NCBI GenBank assembly: GCA_020024465.1 | Contig: JAHHTT010000002.1 | Span: 102,337-166,336 of the forward strand | Reading direction: 5' to 3' | Source: Odoribacter sp. | GTDB taxonomy: Bacteria > Bacteroidota > Bacteroidia > Bacteroidales > Marinifilaceae | DNA length: 64,000 nucleotides | Shown: in pieces, positions 24,997-34,842 of the stretch | How the letters are laid out: every line of letters starts with the position of its first letter | Position numbering within the stretch: the first letter of the stretch is position 1 | Made by a program: the position numbers and the translations under genes | Notes under the pieces: model-generated | The model's database searches: none | The model's input: the letters and a program-made list of their open reading frames with translations, nothing else | What the model was told of the DNA's origin: nothing

Positions 24997-25019
24997 AAAG
25001 GACTTCGAAGAAGTCCTTT
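24997..25019 (-). terminator. Rho-independent terminator of tRNA-Arg
   Basis: AAAGGACTTC and GAAGTCCTTT form a 10-bp hairpin with a short loop. On the minus strand it is followed by a T-run, immediately after the tRNA 3' end. Confidence 0.85.
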
Positions 25020-25022
25020 CAG

Positions 25023-25096
25023 TGATCCAGGCGGGATTCGAACCCACGACCTACGGCTTAGAAGGCCGTTGCTCTATCCAGCTGAGCTACTGGACC
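25023..25096 (-). tRNA. tRNA-Arg (anticodon TCT)
   Basis: A 74-base cloverleaf on the minus strand: acceptor GGTCCAG pairing with CTGGATC, D-arm GCTC...GAGC, anticodon stem around CTTCTAA (anticodon TCT, reads AGA), and T-arm with GGTTCGAATCC. CCA is not encoded. It lies just right of the ICE integrase end, in an orientation with its 3' end facing the ICE, so it may or may not mark the insertion target. Confidence 0.95.
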
Positions 25097-25287
25097 AACA
25101 CTCATTTTACGGTTTGGCGCTGCAAAGATACTCTTTTTCTAATATACTCCAAACAAAATAAGACTTTTTCTTTATCAAGATTTTTTTAGTATAATACAAA
25201 TAACAACAAAAGAAATAATAACATTACAATATACAAGAATGGAGAAATATCACAACAAATTTTGTTACAATGGGATATCAATCTTAT

Positions 25288-25443
25288 TTAATATCTTCCA
25301 TTCATTCTTGTCAATACATTAAATATTGCACTAGAATATTTATCTACTAATTCTGCCAAATTAATACAAATATAGGCAACGATTACTGTAATAATAATCA
25401 TTAACAGAATTTGGATTATTAGTTGATTCAGTCTCGTTTTCAT
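25288..25443 (-). CDS. Small single-pass membrane protein (51 aa)
   Basis: A short frame from ATG 25443: MKTRLNQLIIQILLMIIITV, then IVAYICINLAELVDKYSSAI and a basic end (MNGRY). It has a basic N-terminus, one strong hydrophobic helix (about residues 7-28) and an amphipathic tail, as in known small membrane proteins. It lies alone between tRNA-Arg and adk in a ~500-base gap. Not recognised; existence rests on the coherent hydrophobic pattern. Confidence 0.45.
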   Translation of the reverse strand: MKTRLNQLIIQILLMIIITVIVAYICINLAELVDKYSSAIFNVLTRMNGRY

Positions 25444-25611
25444 AATTATTCAGATTTATTCTGTTCATGATAAAGTTTTTCATTACCAAAGCTACAAAAT
25501 ATTTTTCACATTAACAAAAAATTAACACATAAATCTATAGGTAAAATAAAAATAGAGACTGTTTAGACAATCTCTATTTTCATATCACTTCAAACAAATT
25601 TCAGTATCCTC

Positions 25612-26187
25612 TTAATCTTTGATTTTCTCCAAAACTTCAACAATAGAATCAAACACCTCATCCATGGTTCTATCTCCTTCAATATCAATATACAAATCTT
25701 TTTTCTTATAATAATTTGCGACATGAACAGTTTTACTATTATACTCCTTGAAACGATTCTCAATAACCTCCTCATTATCATCTGCACGCCCTTCAATCTT
25801 AGCTCTTTCAAGCATACGGCGTTTCAATTCTGCAAAAGGAACATCAATGCAAAGCAATCCTTTTAAAGGAGTTCCTTCTTTTTCTAGCATTTTATCCAAA
25901 ATTTCAGCTTGTGTCACAGTACGCGGAAAACCGTCAAACAAAAAACCATTAACCTCCTTGTGAGTTGCTATACTGTTTTCAATTAAACGCACAACAAAAT
26001 CATCTGACAATAATTCGCCTCGGTTGATAATATCTGCTGCTATTTTGCCAAGTTCCGTATCGTCAGCAATTTCTTTGCGAATCATATCACCAGTTGAAAT
26101 ATGTACTAAATTATATTTCTCAACAATCCGTTTTGCCTGGGTGCCTTTTCCAGCTCCCGGAGGACCAAATAATGCAATATTTAACAT
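25612..26187 (-). CDS. adk: Adenylate kinase
   Basis: Catalyses ATP + AMP to 2 ADP in the cytoplasm. The 191-residue product has the P-loop GPPGAGKGTQAKRI (about residues 7-20), the AMP-binding region (ISTGDMIRKEI), the FLFDGFPRTVTQAEILD motif and the LID-side Arg residues (RAKIEGRADDNEEVIENRF). This is the short-LID form without the zinc Cys set. ATG 26187 gives the standard N-terminus MLNIALFG; the upstream TTG is not needed. It diverges from the PBP1A gene. Confidence 0.96.
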   Translation of the reverse strand: MLNIALFGPPGAGKGTQAKRIVEKYNLVHISTGDMIRKEIADDTELGKIAADIINRGELLSDDFVVRLIENSIATHKEVNGFLFDGFPRTVTQAEILDKMLEKEGTPLKGLLCIDVPFAELKRRMLERAKIEGRADDNEEVIENRFKEYNSKTVHVANYYKKKDLYIDIEGDRTMDEVFDSIVEVLEKIKD

Positions 26188-26393
26188 AGCTTTTATTTTT
26201 AAATGCCTCAAAGATAAGAAAAATAAGATACAGCCTAAAATTTACTATAGAAAAATACCATTGATTTTACAATCTGTTTTTTTACATATTCTTCAATTAT
26301 ATAGTATTAAAATACAATTAAAAAAAACAAATATCATGATACATCCTATCATACTCAAGTTAATAATATTCATTTAAAGAAACTTTCTGAAAA

Positions 26394-26425
26394 TTTGAAA
26401 GCAAACAACCTACTATGTATATTTG
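26394..26425 (+). promoter_or_regulatory. Promoter of the PBP1A gene
   Basis: TTTG at 26394-26397 and TATATTTG (TAnnTTTG) at 26418-26425, exactly 20 bases apart, matching the Bacteroidales housekeeping consensus. The start codon is 24 bases downstream. Confidence 0.75.
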
Positions 26426-26448
26426 CTCATCAAAGTAATTACGTAATC

Positions 26449-28803
26449 ATGACAAAAAAAAGACGAATATCACCCCCAAAAAACAAACATAACAACAAGC
26501 ATTTAGCTTGGAAGCTATTAAAATATTTTGTATTGGTAATAATAGCTATTATTTCAATCGGCACTCTTTTTATTGCCACCGTATACGTCGGACTGTGGGG
26601 CAAACTTCCCACTTATGACGAGTTACGCCATATTCGCAATAATGAAGCCTCTATCCTTTACACAGAAGATGGTGAAATGATAGGCAAATATTACATAGAA
26701 AATCGTACAAATATTAATTACAAAAACATTCCAACAAATGCCATTGATGCCTTAGTCGCTACTGAAGATGCCCGTTTCTATCAGCATGAAGGAGTTGACA
26801 AAATCAGCATGGCAAGAGTATTCTTTAAAACATTTTTACTTGGTAAACGAAAATCCGGAGGTGGAAGCACAATCAGTCAACAATTGGCAAAAAATCTTTA
26901 TCCACGCGAAGAACAACCAGTAAATTTATTACCAATTATCAAACTAAAGGAAATGCTTATTGCCCACCGATTGGAAAATATTTACACCAAAAACGAAATA
27001 CTTACTCTTTATTTAAACACCGTTTATTTTGGCGAAAATACATTTGGTCTTGAAAGTGCTGCACAAAAATATTTTTCAGTTTCAGCATCTGAATTAAACC
27101 AAATACAAGCAGCAACTTTAATTGGCATACTCAAAGGTCCATCTTACTACAATCCTCGCCTTCATCCCGAAAGAGCTTTACACAGGCGTAACACAGTTAT
27201 TAATCAAATGGTAAAATACAATTTCCTAACCGAGGAAAAAGGAGAATTATTAAAATCTCAAAAATTATCACTCAAATACAAATCCGACAATCATTATAGC
27301 GGTCTTGCTCCCTATTTACGGGAACTTATCCGCCAAGATGCCATAAAAATAATTGAAACTTACAATACCACTCATCACACACAATACAATCTTTATAAAG
27401 ATGGACTCATTCTTACAACAACCCTGGATGCCGAAATGCAAAAATATGCAGAAGAAGCCATTGCAAACCACATGCCACTTCTACAGCAGTCATACTATAA
27501 TCATTTAGGCAAAAAAGAGCCATGGAGCCAAAACCCTGATATCCTCAAAAATGCCATACGGAACAGTCCTATATACAAAATTCTCAAAGATAAAGGACTC
27601 AATGAAGAAAAAATCAAGGAAGAATTGAATCGTAAAAAAACGATGCTGATATATGATGCTCAAAAAAAAGAAAAACAAGTAGAATTTTCCTCTATCGATT
27701 CCATAAAATATTACTTGAAAATATTTCAGCCGGCAATAATTGCCGTTAATCCTCAAAACGGCAAAGTAAAAGTATGGGTTGGAGGATTAGATTACAAATT
27801 CTTTCAATATGATCAAGTAACAGCTCCCCGACAGGTAGGTTCGGTATTTAAACCGATAGTATATAGTGCTGCCATTCATAACGGAGCACGCCTAGATGCC
27901 TATTATTCCAACGAACAACGCATCTATTCTGAATATAACAATTGGACTCCCCGTAATGCCGATAATAATTACAAAGGCTACTACACTTTAAAAGGAGCAT
28001 TAAGCAAATCCATCAATACCATTGCAGTTGAAGTACTTCAACAGACAGGCATTAATGTTGTCATCAAACATGCACATTCTTTAGGCATTACTGCCTATCT
28101 CCCCCCCTACCTATCTTTAGCTTTGGGGGTTGCTGATATTCCACTTCAAGAAATGGTTTCTCCTTTTATGGCATTTGCCAATAACGGAGTATTGATGACT
28201 CAATATTATCTTGAAGAAATCAAAACTCGTGATGGAAAAGTTATATATCAAGCACCCAAGGTCGTTGGTAAAAAAGTGCTTCCTGCAAATGAAGCTCATA
28301 TCATGAGCAACATATTAGCCTCAGTTATCAATGAAGGAACAGGACAAAAACTCAGAAGTACATATGGATTAAGAAATGAAATGGCCGGTAAAACAGGTAC
28401 TACCCAAAATCAAGTAGATGGTTGGTTTATTGGGTATACACCCCATTTGGTTGTTGGTGTTCGTGTTGGAGCCAATGACATAAACATCCACTTTAATTCT
28501 CTCCGATTAGGGCAAGGTGCCAGCATGGCCTTACCTATCTATGGAGAATTAATGAAACGATGTGAACGAAGCAGTACTTACAGCCACTGGAAAAATATCA
28601 GCTTTCCGATTCCTATCATAGAAGAAACCAATAATTTAAAAATACCTCAATTTAAAGATCACCTTAATTTTTTCGATAAACTTACCAATCGCAAATCAAA
28701 CAAAATGAATCGTGTTGATACAGATTCTCTTTCTCACATCTCTGAAAAAAAAGAAGGATTTTTCAAACGACTTTTCAAACGCAAGAAAGATCGCAACAAC
28801 TAA
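26449..28803 (+). CDS. mrcA: Penicillin-binding protein 1A-type peptidoglycan synthase
   Basis: A bifunctional class A PBP (784 residues) that polymerises glycan strands and cross-links peptides. After a basic cytoplasmic start, one membrane helix (about residues 25-50), then the GT51 glycosyltransferase with VATEDARFYQHEGVD and GGGSTISQQLAKNLYPRE. The transpeptidase domain carries the active-site SxxK in VGSVFKPIVYSA, SxN in SKSINTIAVE and KTG in MAGKTGTTQNQVDGWF. ATG 26449 is preferred because the consensus promoter ends at 26425, within the longer frame from a TTG. It ends in a basic Lys/Arg tail. Its stop overlaps that of zupT by a few bases. Confidence 0.95.
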   Translation: MTKKRRISPPKNKHNNKHLAWKLLKYFVLVIIAIISIGTLFIATVYVGLWGKLPTYDELRHIRNNEASILYTEDGEMIGKYYIENRTNINYKNIPTNAIDALVATEDARFYQHEGVDKISMARVFFKTFLLGKRKSGGGSTISQQLAKNLYPREEQPVNLLPIIKLKEMLIAHRLENIYTKNEILTLYLNTVYFGENTFGLESAAQKYFSVSASELNQIQAATLIGILKGPSYYNPRLHPERALHRRNTVINQMVKYNFLTEEKGELLKSQKLSLKYKSDNHYSGLAPYLRELIRQDAIKIIETYNTTHHTQYNLYKDGLILTTTLDAEMQKYAEEAIANHMPLLQQSYYNHLGKKEPWSQNPDILKNAIRNSPIYKILKDKGLNEEKIKEELNRKKTMLIYDAQKKEKQVEFSSIDSIKYYLKIFQPAIIAVNPQNGKVKVWVGGLDYKFFQYDQVTAPRQVGSVFKPIVYSAAIHNGARLDAYYSNEQRIYSEYNNWTPRNADNNYKGYYTLKGALSKSINTIAVEVLQQTGINVVIKHAHSLGITAYLPPYLSLALGVADIPLQEMVSPFMAFANNGVLMTQYYLEEIKTRDGKVIYQAPKVVGKKVLPANEAHIMSNILASVINEGTGQKLRSTYGLRNEMAGKTGTTQNQVDGWFIGYTPHLVVGVRVGANDINIHFNSLRLGQGASMALPIYGELMKRCERSSTYSHWKNISFPIPIIEETNNLKIPQFKDHLNFFDKLTNRKSNKMNRVDTDSLSHISEKKEGFFKRLFKRKKDRNN

Positions 28804-29630
28804 ACAAAAGTACCGGCAATCAAAACCGATGCCATAATAAACATGCCCACAATGATACTTGTCATGGAAATATTTCGAGTACCTTTCACTAAAGAATTAG
28901 GTATTAATTCATTCAGTGCCGTTGCAACTAACAGTCCTGCCAGAAAAGCACGTAATAAACCACTAAAAACAGGTGTGGAATAGTGCATAATATAAATATA
29001 GGCAGTCATGGATCCCAATGGCTCAACAAGCGCAGAAATCAAACTATATATAGTCGCACGTCTACGATCCATCGTATCACTGATTCTATTAAACAATGCT
29101 CCAATAGTCATTCCCTCCGGAAAATTGTGTACAATAATAGACATTGCCAAAGGTACTGCAACCCATGGTGTAGATAATACAGAAAGGAAGGTTGCTATCC
29201 CCTCTACAAAGCTATGGGCAGATATGGTTATCAATATCAAAATAGCAATATGTCTTTCATGACCGACAGCCTCTGTATACACCTCCTTTTCGCTTCGCTT
29301 CCAAAATTTTGCAAGGTATCCCAAAGGATACAACAATATAATACCTAAAAAGAAAGCCATCGAACTCCATATCTTTGTCTCCTTAGAAGACAATCTCTCT
29401 GAAAGAATACTGATGGCATCCGGCATCAGTTTCATAAAGGCAATATAAAGCATAATACCTCCAGCGAAACCTAATATTACCGAAAGTGTATTCTGATTCA
29501 CATTACGAAAATACAAAGAAGTCATTGCGCCTAAAAACGTTGAAACAGACGCTATCAGTGCTATAATAAAACCTAGCCAAATAATAGATGATGATATTTC
29601 CATAAATTCTATAAATAATATATTATTCAT
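28800..29630 (-). CDS. zupT: ZIP family zinc transporter ZupT
   Basis: An inner-membrane metal importer with about eight helices over 276 residues. Family motifs: HSFVEGIATFLS and HNFPEGMTIGALF, carrying the His/Glu metal ligands in helices IV and V, and SALVEPLGSMTAY. The frame begins at ATG 29630 overlapping the upstream stop by 8 bases; ATG 29603 (MEISSSIIWLGF) is an equally good start. It is the last gene of a four-gene minus-strand run with the BamA-like, ApbE and patatin genes. Confidence 0.92.
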   Translation of the reverse strand: MNNILFIEFMEISSSIIWLGFIIALIASVSTFLGAMTSLYFRNVNQNTLSVILGFAGGIMLYIAFMKLMPDAISILSERLSSKETKIWSSMAFFLGIILLYPLGYLAKFWKRSEKEVYTEAVGHERHIAILILITISAHSFVEGIATFLSVLSTPWVAVPLAMSIIVHNFPEGMTIGALFNRISDTMDRRRATIYSLISALVEPLGSMTAYIYIMHYSTPVFSGLLRAFLAGLLVATALNELIPNSLVKGTRNISMTSIIVGMFIMASVLIAGTFV

Positions 29631-31602
29631 ATTGAATTACCTGTGGCCTTGTAACACGATAATCATAAAACTTTGTACCCGGTCTATTAGACATCATCAC
29701 CTGCACTCCCCTTCCATCAGAAGGAATAACCGGATAAAATGTAAGACGAAAACAAATATTTTTAATCACAACATTATCATTACGTAAATTCACACCTATA
29801 CCTATACCCCAATATGACTGTGTACGAAACAATGATTGTCCTTGAGGTGCTAAAAGTCCAGCATCCACAAATGCTGATATAGAAGTACGAAACCCTTTCT
29901 TTATATAAGGTAAAAAAAGTGTAGCGGCCAAAGAAACTGTCAACTTTTGAACTCCTTTTAAAGTATCTGATGAAAATCCCCTAATATCTGTATCTTCCAT
30001 ATAAAGATAATCAGCCGGATATCTACGAAAGCCTTTTACATAGCGAACATCATTATAAAAACGAAAACGCAATGAACCCAAATTACAAAGATTACTGATA
30101 TGATTTGCTCCAAATTCCAATATTCCACGCTCAAATCCAGATACACTTAAATAAGAGCCCATTGAAGCACGAAAAGCATAATAACGTTCTGACTGTTTAT
30201 CAAAATGAGAATAACGTGTTTCCACCGCAAGATATGTATAATTATCATATTCACTCCATTCAAAACCTCCCGTGGCTCCCATATATAAACCATCTGGTAC
30301 ATCTTCGGTCTTCCCAAAATCATAAATTAAATTTGCCTTATAATATTTCAACCGTGTGAAAATTATTGAACTCAGCACATTTATTCGATTATAATACAAA
30401 TGATTTGTATTTCCATCAACTAGAGGACGATGAATAAAATGAGTAGTAAAAAAGCGACCTGTCAAATAAACGTTCTGGTTATAAGAATGTCGCTTTCGTA
30501 ATAAAAAAGAATGTCCGGCCCACATATCTTGAAAATGATAATTGAATAATTCATCCAAACGGCTCACATTCCTATCCGGCAAATCTTCAGAATAGAAAAC
30601 TCTTCCGGCAGCAACACCTCCAGCCCAACGCATCTGGGCTGTCAGAAACTGACGTTCAATATCTATTCTCACTTGCTTTTCATAAAAATCATTTCTATAA
30701 AACCCATATATATCTATATGTGATCCCCAAATACTATTCGCTTTATATTCTAATTTATTTCCCCACTTCGTGTCTTTTGTTCCGCGATAACTAAATTCAT
30801 AATCAATAATATGTCCTAACTTAAAACAATTTTTATTACTAATTCCCAATTTAAAATTATTAAGAAAATTGGTTTCAACCGATCCGCCCCATGATAATTC
30901 ATCCTTACAAACCACCACCACATCCACATACCCAGGATACCCTATCGATTCATCAACCCTAATATTCACATCCTCTATGTAATCCAACTCTCTCAACAAA
31001 ATTTCATTTTGCACAAGTTCAAAAGGTATTAATTTCATGCCAGACTTAATTGTAAGTTGACGACAAATAACATTTTCTGAAGTACCCATGTGCGTCTTAT
31101 TTACAATATCCTTCCACCAACTAACATCTCCTTCATTATACACAGAATCATAAACATTTGTTCCGTATGGAGGCAAAACCACAACCGATATCATTCGGAT
31201 TGTTTTTCCTCTAAAATCCTTAAAACGATCCTCACTATTTTGTGTATTCAATACATCAATATTACCGGAAGCTGGATTAACAAAAAACATCTTATACAAT
31301 TCTCGAGTCAACTTACGCCGATAAGCAAAATTTTTAATTTTTGTAAACTCATATTTCAGAGTATCTTGAATAAGGCTATCCGGCAAAAATGCAGTATAAT
31401 TACGATTTCCCGATATTTGTAAATTAACAGGTTGTAATTGATACGTAACACTTAACCGTTTAATCGATAAAGGACCATCCCGCATAGCGACAGAATCCAT
31501 ACACACAAAATCTTGCTGTGTCGGAACAACATCAGCCAAAACTGACAGTTCTCGAACAAAAAATAGTAATATAACAATCAGTATATATCTTATCATCTTC
31601 AA
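29623..31602 (-). CDS. BamA/TamA-type outer-membrane protein
   Basis: The 659-residue protein has a signal peptide (ILIVILLFFVRELSVLADV), a POTRA-like N-terminal part (VICRQLTIKSGMKLIPFELV and DYIEDVNIRVDESIGYPGYV), and a C-terminal beta barrel with typical aromatic strands (SIWGSHIDIYGFYRNDFYEK, LGSLRFRFYNDVRYVKGFRR). It resembles the surface-antigen (Omp85) superfamily, but is shorter than BamA with about one POTRA. Possibly a dedicated outer-membrane insertion or transport protein. It lies directly downstream of apbE, 21 bases apart. Confidence 0.8.
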   Translation of the reverse strand: MKMIRYILIVILLFFVRELSVLADVVPTQQDFVCMDSVAMRDGPLSIKRLSVTYQLQPVNLQISGNRNYTAFLPDSLIQDTLKYEFTKIKNFAYRRKLTRELYKMFFVNPASGNIDVLNTQNSEDRFKDFRGKTIRMISVVVLPPYGTNVYDSVYNEGDVSWWKDIVNKTHMGTSENVICRQLTIKSGMKLIPFELVQNEILLRELDYIEDVNIRVDESIGYPGYVDVVVVCKDELSWGGSVETNFLNNFKLGISNKNCFKLGHIIDYEFSYRGTKDTKWGNKLEYKANSIWGSHIDIYGFYRNDFYEKQVRIDIERQFLTAQMRWAGGVAAGRVFYSEDLPDRNVSRLDELFNYHFQDMWAGHSFLLRKRHSYNQNVYLTGRFFTTHFIHRPLVDGNTNHLYYNRINVLSSIIFTRLKYYKANLIYDFGKTEDVPDGLYMGATGGFEWSEYDNYTYLAVETRYSHFDKQSERYYAFRASMGSYLSVSGFERGILEFGANHISNLCNLGSLRFRFYNDVRYVKGFRRYPADYLYMEDTDIRGFSSDTLKGVQKLTVSLAATLFLPYIKKGFRTSISAFVDAGLLAPQGQSLFRTQSYWGIGIGVNLRNDNVVIKNICFRLTFYPVIPSDGRGVQVMMSNRPGTKFYDYRVTRPQVIQYE

Positions 31603-31623
31603 TCATTCTCATCTTATATCTGG

Positions 31624-32640
31624 CTATTCATCTTTTTCAGATATAATTCTGCTCTTTAAACCAGCAGAAACCCATGTCTTCAAAGTCCCTTCTTCCTCAT
31701 ATATCAAGCAACCTTCCAAATCAGAAGTAGCCATTATTACCTCCCGCGCTTTTTTTAATCCCATCGCCATAAAAGCCGTTGCATAAGCATCTGCCTTCAT
31801 ACAGGATGAAGCATACACAGAAACACTCAATACTTCTGTCTGGATTGGGTAACCGGTCAAAGGATTTATTGTATGAGCATACTTTTTACCTTCATGCATA
31901 TAAAAATTACGATAATTTCCAGAAGTTGCCAAAGCTCCTGTATCCAATTGCAATATCATTTGTAACTCTCGATTTTGCGCAGTAACATCATCTTTTGGCC
32001 GATCTATTCCTACACGCCATGCCCGTTTTTTGTTACTTTCCCCCTTCACTCTTACTTCTCCACCAATTTCCACCATATAATTAACAACACCTTTGGCTTC
32101 CAAATATTCTGCAGCTAAATCTACTCCCAAACCTTTTGCTATAGAACTTGCATCCATCTGTATTCCTGGCAACTGCTTTATCACTTTCCCATCTTTCAAA
32201 ACAATGTTCTCCATTCCCACCAACAGACATAATGAATCAATTCGTGCAGAATCAGGAAAAGTTTCATTTTTAAAACCAAATCCCCATGCATTGACCAAAG
32301 GAGTTACGGTAATATCATACAATCCTCCTGATACTTGATACACCTCTTTTGCCAACTGAAACATTCTACAAAACAAATAATCTGCACTATCACTTTCATT
32401 GTTATTTATACGGGAAATAACAGAAGACTGATTGAACATTGAAAGAGATGAATTAACACGATTCATTTCTCTCCAAAGCTCTTCGTCAAAATTATGAAAA
32501 GCCTCATAAGAAATATGGTAATATGTACCATAAATCCTACCCTCTGTATATCGATATTCTAATCCGGGAGAACACGCAACCAACAAGCATCCCAATATCA
32601 ATATCCAACCATAGAAACCTCTATTCATATTGCAAATCAT
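31624..32640 (-). CDS. apbE: FAD:protein FMN transferase (ApbE)
   Basis: ApbE attaches FMN covalently to target proteins such as Rnf/Nqr subunits, at the periplasmic face. The 338-residue product has a lipoprotein signal (GWILILGCLLVACSPG), then family motifs: YDITVTPLVNAWGFG, DASSIAKGLGVDLAAEYLE, GALATSGNYRNFY, HTINPLTGYPIQ, and the Mg-binding end SCMKADAYATAFMAMGL. ATG 32640 or 32628 can start. It follows the patatin gene after 6 bases, so they are one operon. Confidence 0.93.
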   Translation of the reverse strand: MICNMNRGFYGWILILGCLLVACSPGLEYRYTEGRIYGTYYHISYEAFHNFDEELWREMNRVNSSLSMFNQSSVISRINNNESDSADYLFCRMFQLAKEVYQVSGGLYDITVTPLVNAWGFGFKNETFPDSARIDSLCLLVGMENIVLKDGKVIKQLPGIQMDASSIAKGLGVDLAAEYLEAKGVVNYMVEIGGEVRVKGESNKKRAWRVGIDRPKDDVTAQNRELQMILQLDTGALATSGNYRNFYMHEGKKYAHTINPLTGYPIQTEVLSVSVYASSCMKADAYATAFMAMGLKKAREVIMATSDLEGCLIYEEEGTLKTWVSAGLKSRIISEKDE

Positions 32641-32646
32641 TCTGTA

Positions 32647-34842
32647 TTAAAAATAAAAACCCAAACTAAAATAAACTCCCAGTTTCTTATCCCAATCCGA
32701 ACCGTCAAAAGTAACACTAATAGGTCCAATCAGACTATTATAAGCATACGTCAAAGCACCTCCCCACAAATTATCTCCCTCTTTCAGCATATCAAAAAAA
32801 TTACTTGTCTGTCTCGCATAATTACCCGATAACATCATATAATGGCGTGTCCACAAACGTAAACGCAAACCAAGACGTCCTACCAACAAAGTATTATCAA
32901 ACATTTCCAGCTTATGTATACCATAGAAAGGCAACTGCTGATTCAGATAACGACCAGAAACCTCTCCCCCCATACAATTCTGATACATTGCAGCTACATC
33001 ATTACCTATCAAAATACGTCCATATATAGCCGGCTGCAAATAAATTCTTTTTGAAAGATGTATCATCGGCTGAAAATTCACAGACAATGCTGAAAAAGGC
33101 GAACCATCATTATAAGTTAGCATATTATCCGTGTGTAAAACATACTCAGTCTTAAATGAAATTCCTCTATTAGGAAAATAACGTCGATCATACGTATCAT
33201 AATGTGCTGAAACAAAATAACTCAGCATCCCCTTCGATGGCAAATTTTCCTCTATATATTCCGAATTATATAATTCGGATTTAAATTTAAAATATTCATA
33301 CCGCAATCCTATCTGAAACTTAAAATTCCTCAAATATAAATCCGATAAATCCATTTCACCTTTATGATAAGAAAAAGTCAAATTATCAACCTTATCGCCT
33401 TTATAATAAAGATTCAAATCATTATAACGGAACATATATGATATCCCCAATTTCCGTAAAAATGTACTACCGAATGAATAGTCCAATTCTACATAAGGAT
33501 TCTTACTCAAACGCCCTGTCAACCCTAATTTCGAACCACGCCAAGCACGATGACTAAGCGTTGTATTCAACAAAATGGAAGCCATCTCCTCTGAATCAAA
33601 ACGAAAACCAAAATTAAACGAACTACCTGGCTTTTCTTTTACTCTCAAGATCAAATCATAGGGTTCCTTTCCTTCCAAAGAATAATTTACCAAAGTAAAA
33701 GCTCCTGTACCATATAAAAATGATACAGATCGGTGCAATTCATTCAGTGAAATGTTGGAATATTCATGAAAACGCAACTGCCTACGCAACCATTTTCCAT
33801 CTTGTGGCCGCATACCTTTTACATGGATCTCTCCAATCTGCAAACTATCCTTTAATTCAAATTTCGGTTTTAAATGAGGTGTTATATTTTCACAAGAATC
33901 CAATCCAATAGCTTTTTTCAGTTTCATAATATTATCCCAATTAGCACGAGCGACACGCTCTCCTCGAAGAATCATAGAGTCAATTGCCTCCTTTGTGAAA
34001 CTTGCAGCTGTATACCCTTTCAAATCAGGATTCATATACAAATCAACCAATTCTCTATTTTTTTGGTAATTCCGCATACCCATAAACGAAGTCAACTGAT
34101 CAACAATACCCATCAGGTTACTCAATCCCTGCATATCCTTTAAACCTGTACTTAAATCTACTCCGATTGTGATATCTGCTCCCATGTCTTTGGCTACATC
34201 TACAGGAAAGTTATTAGAAATACCACCATCCACCAATACCATACTATCAATTACCACCGGAGCAAAAGCTCCCGGTATAGCCATACTAGCACGCATTGCA
34301 AGCGGCAATATTCCAGAATCCATTACTACATTCGCACCATTCACCATATTTGCAGATACACAAGCAAATGGAATAGGCAGTTCTTTGAAAGAAATTGAAT
34401 CATGATACCCTATTGTCAAATCAGAAAATAAATTATAGATATTATTCCCATTTACAAAACCTGCCGGAACAGAAAAACCAGTTGCAGGAGAAAAAGAGAA
34501 AGACACCAAATATTTTTCTATGGATTCTTTCTCATAAAATGACAAATTATCTCGATATACCTTATCTCCTAATAAAAACGACCAATTCTGCACTCTGACC
34601 AAACTGTCCAAAGTTTTAGCATCATACCCTACAGAATATAATCCACCAACAATAGCACCCATACTCGTTCCCGAAATATAATCTATCGGTATTCCGGCTT
34701 CTTCCAACACTTTCAAAACTCCAATATGTGCTACCCCTTTGGCTCCGCCACCACTCAAGACAATTCCCACCTTCTTACGCTGTCCAAAACTTTCAAGGCA
34801 AAAGAACAGCAACATCAATAGAAATATACACAGTCTTTTCAT
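32647..34842 (-). CDS. Patatin-like phospholipase with outer-membrane barrel
   Basis: The 731-residue protein has a signal peptide (LCIFLLMLLFFCLESFGQ), a patatin domain with oxyanion loop GGGAKGVAH (about residues 31-39), catalytic Ser in GTSMG (about residue 61) and Asp in VDGGISNNFP (about 206), a POTRA-like link (QIGEIHVKGMRPQDGKWLRR), and a C-terminal beta barrel. This is the layout of PlpD-type self-exporting phospholipases. It heads the minus-strand operon with apbE, the BamA-like gene and zupT. Confidence 0.9.
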   Translation of the reverse strand: MKRLCIFLLMLLFFCLESFGQRKKVGIVLSGGGAKGVAHIGVLKVLEEAGIPIDYISGTSMGAIVGGLYSVGYDAKTLDSLVRVQNWSFLLGDKVYRDNLSFYEKESIEKYLVSFSFSPATGFSVPAGFVNGNNIYNLFSDLTIGYHDSISFKELPIPFACVSANMVNGANVVMDSGILPLAMRASMAIPGAFAPVVIDSMVLVDGGISNNFPVDVAKDMGADITIGVDLSTGLKDMQGLSNLMGIVDQLTSFMGMRNYQKNRELVDLYMNPDLKGYTAASFTKEAIDSMILRGERVARANWDNIMKLKKAIGLDSCENITPHLKPKFELKDSLQIGEIHVKGMRPQDGKWLRRQLRFHEYSNISLNELHRSVSFLYGTGAFTLVNYSLEGKEPYDLILRVKEKPGSSFNFGFRFDSEEMASILLNTTLSHRAWRGSKLGLTGRLSKNPYVELDYSFGSTFLRKLGISYMFRYNDLNLYYKGDKVDNLTFSYHKGEMDLSDLYLRNFKFQIGLRYEYFKFKSELYNSEYIEENLPSKGMLSYFVSAHYDTYDRRYFPNRGISFKTEYVLHTDNMLTYNDGSPFSALSVNFQPMIHLSKRIYLQPAIYGRILIGNDVAAMYQNCMGGEVSGRYLNQQLPFYGIHKLEMFDNTLLVGRLGLRLRLWTRHYMMLSGNYARQTSNFFDMLKEGDNLWGGALTYAYNSLIGPISVTFDGSDWDKKLGVYFSLGFYF

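Noticed and set aside
25023..25096. tRNA-Arg 3' end as proven ICE attachment site
   Set aside because: No second copy of the tRNA 3' sequence occurs at the integrase side, and the terminator is intact; the link stays open.
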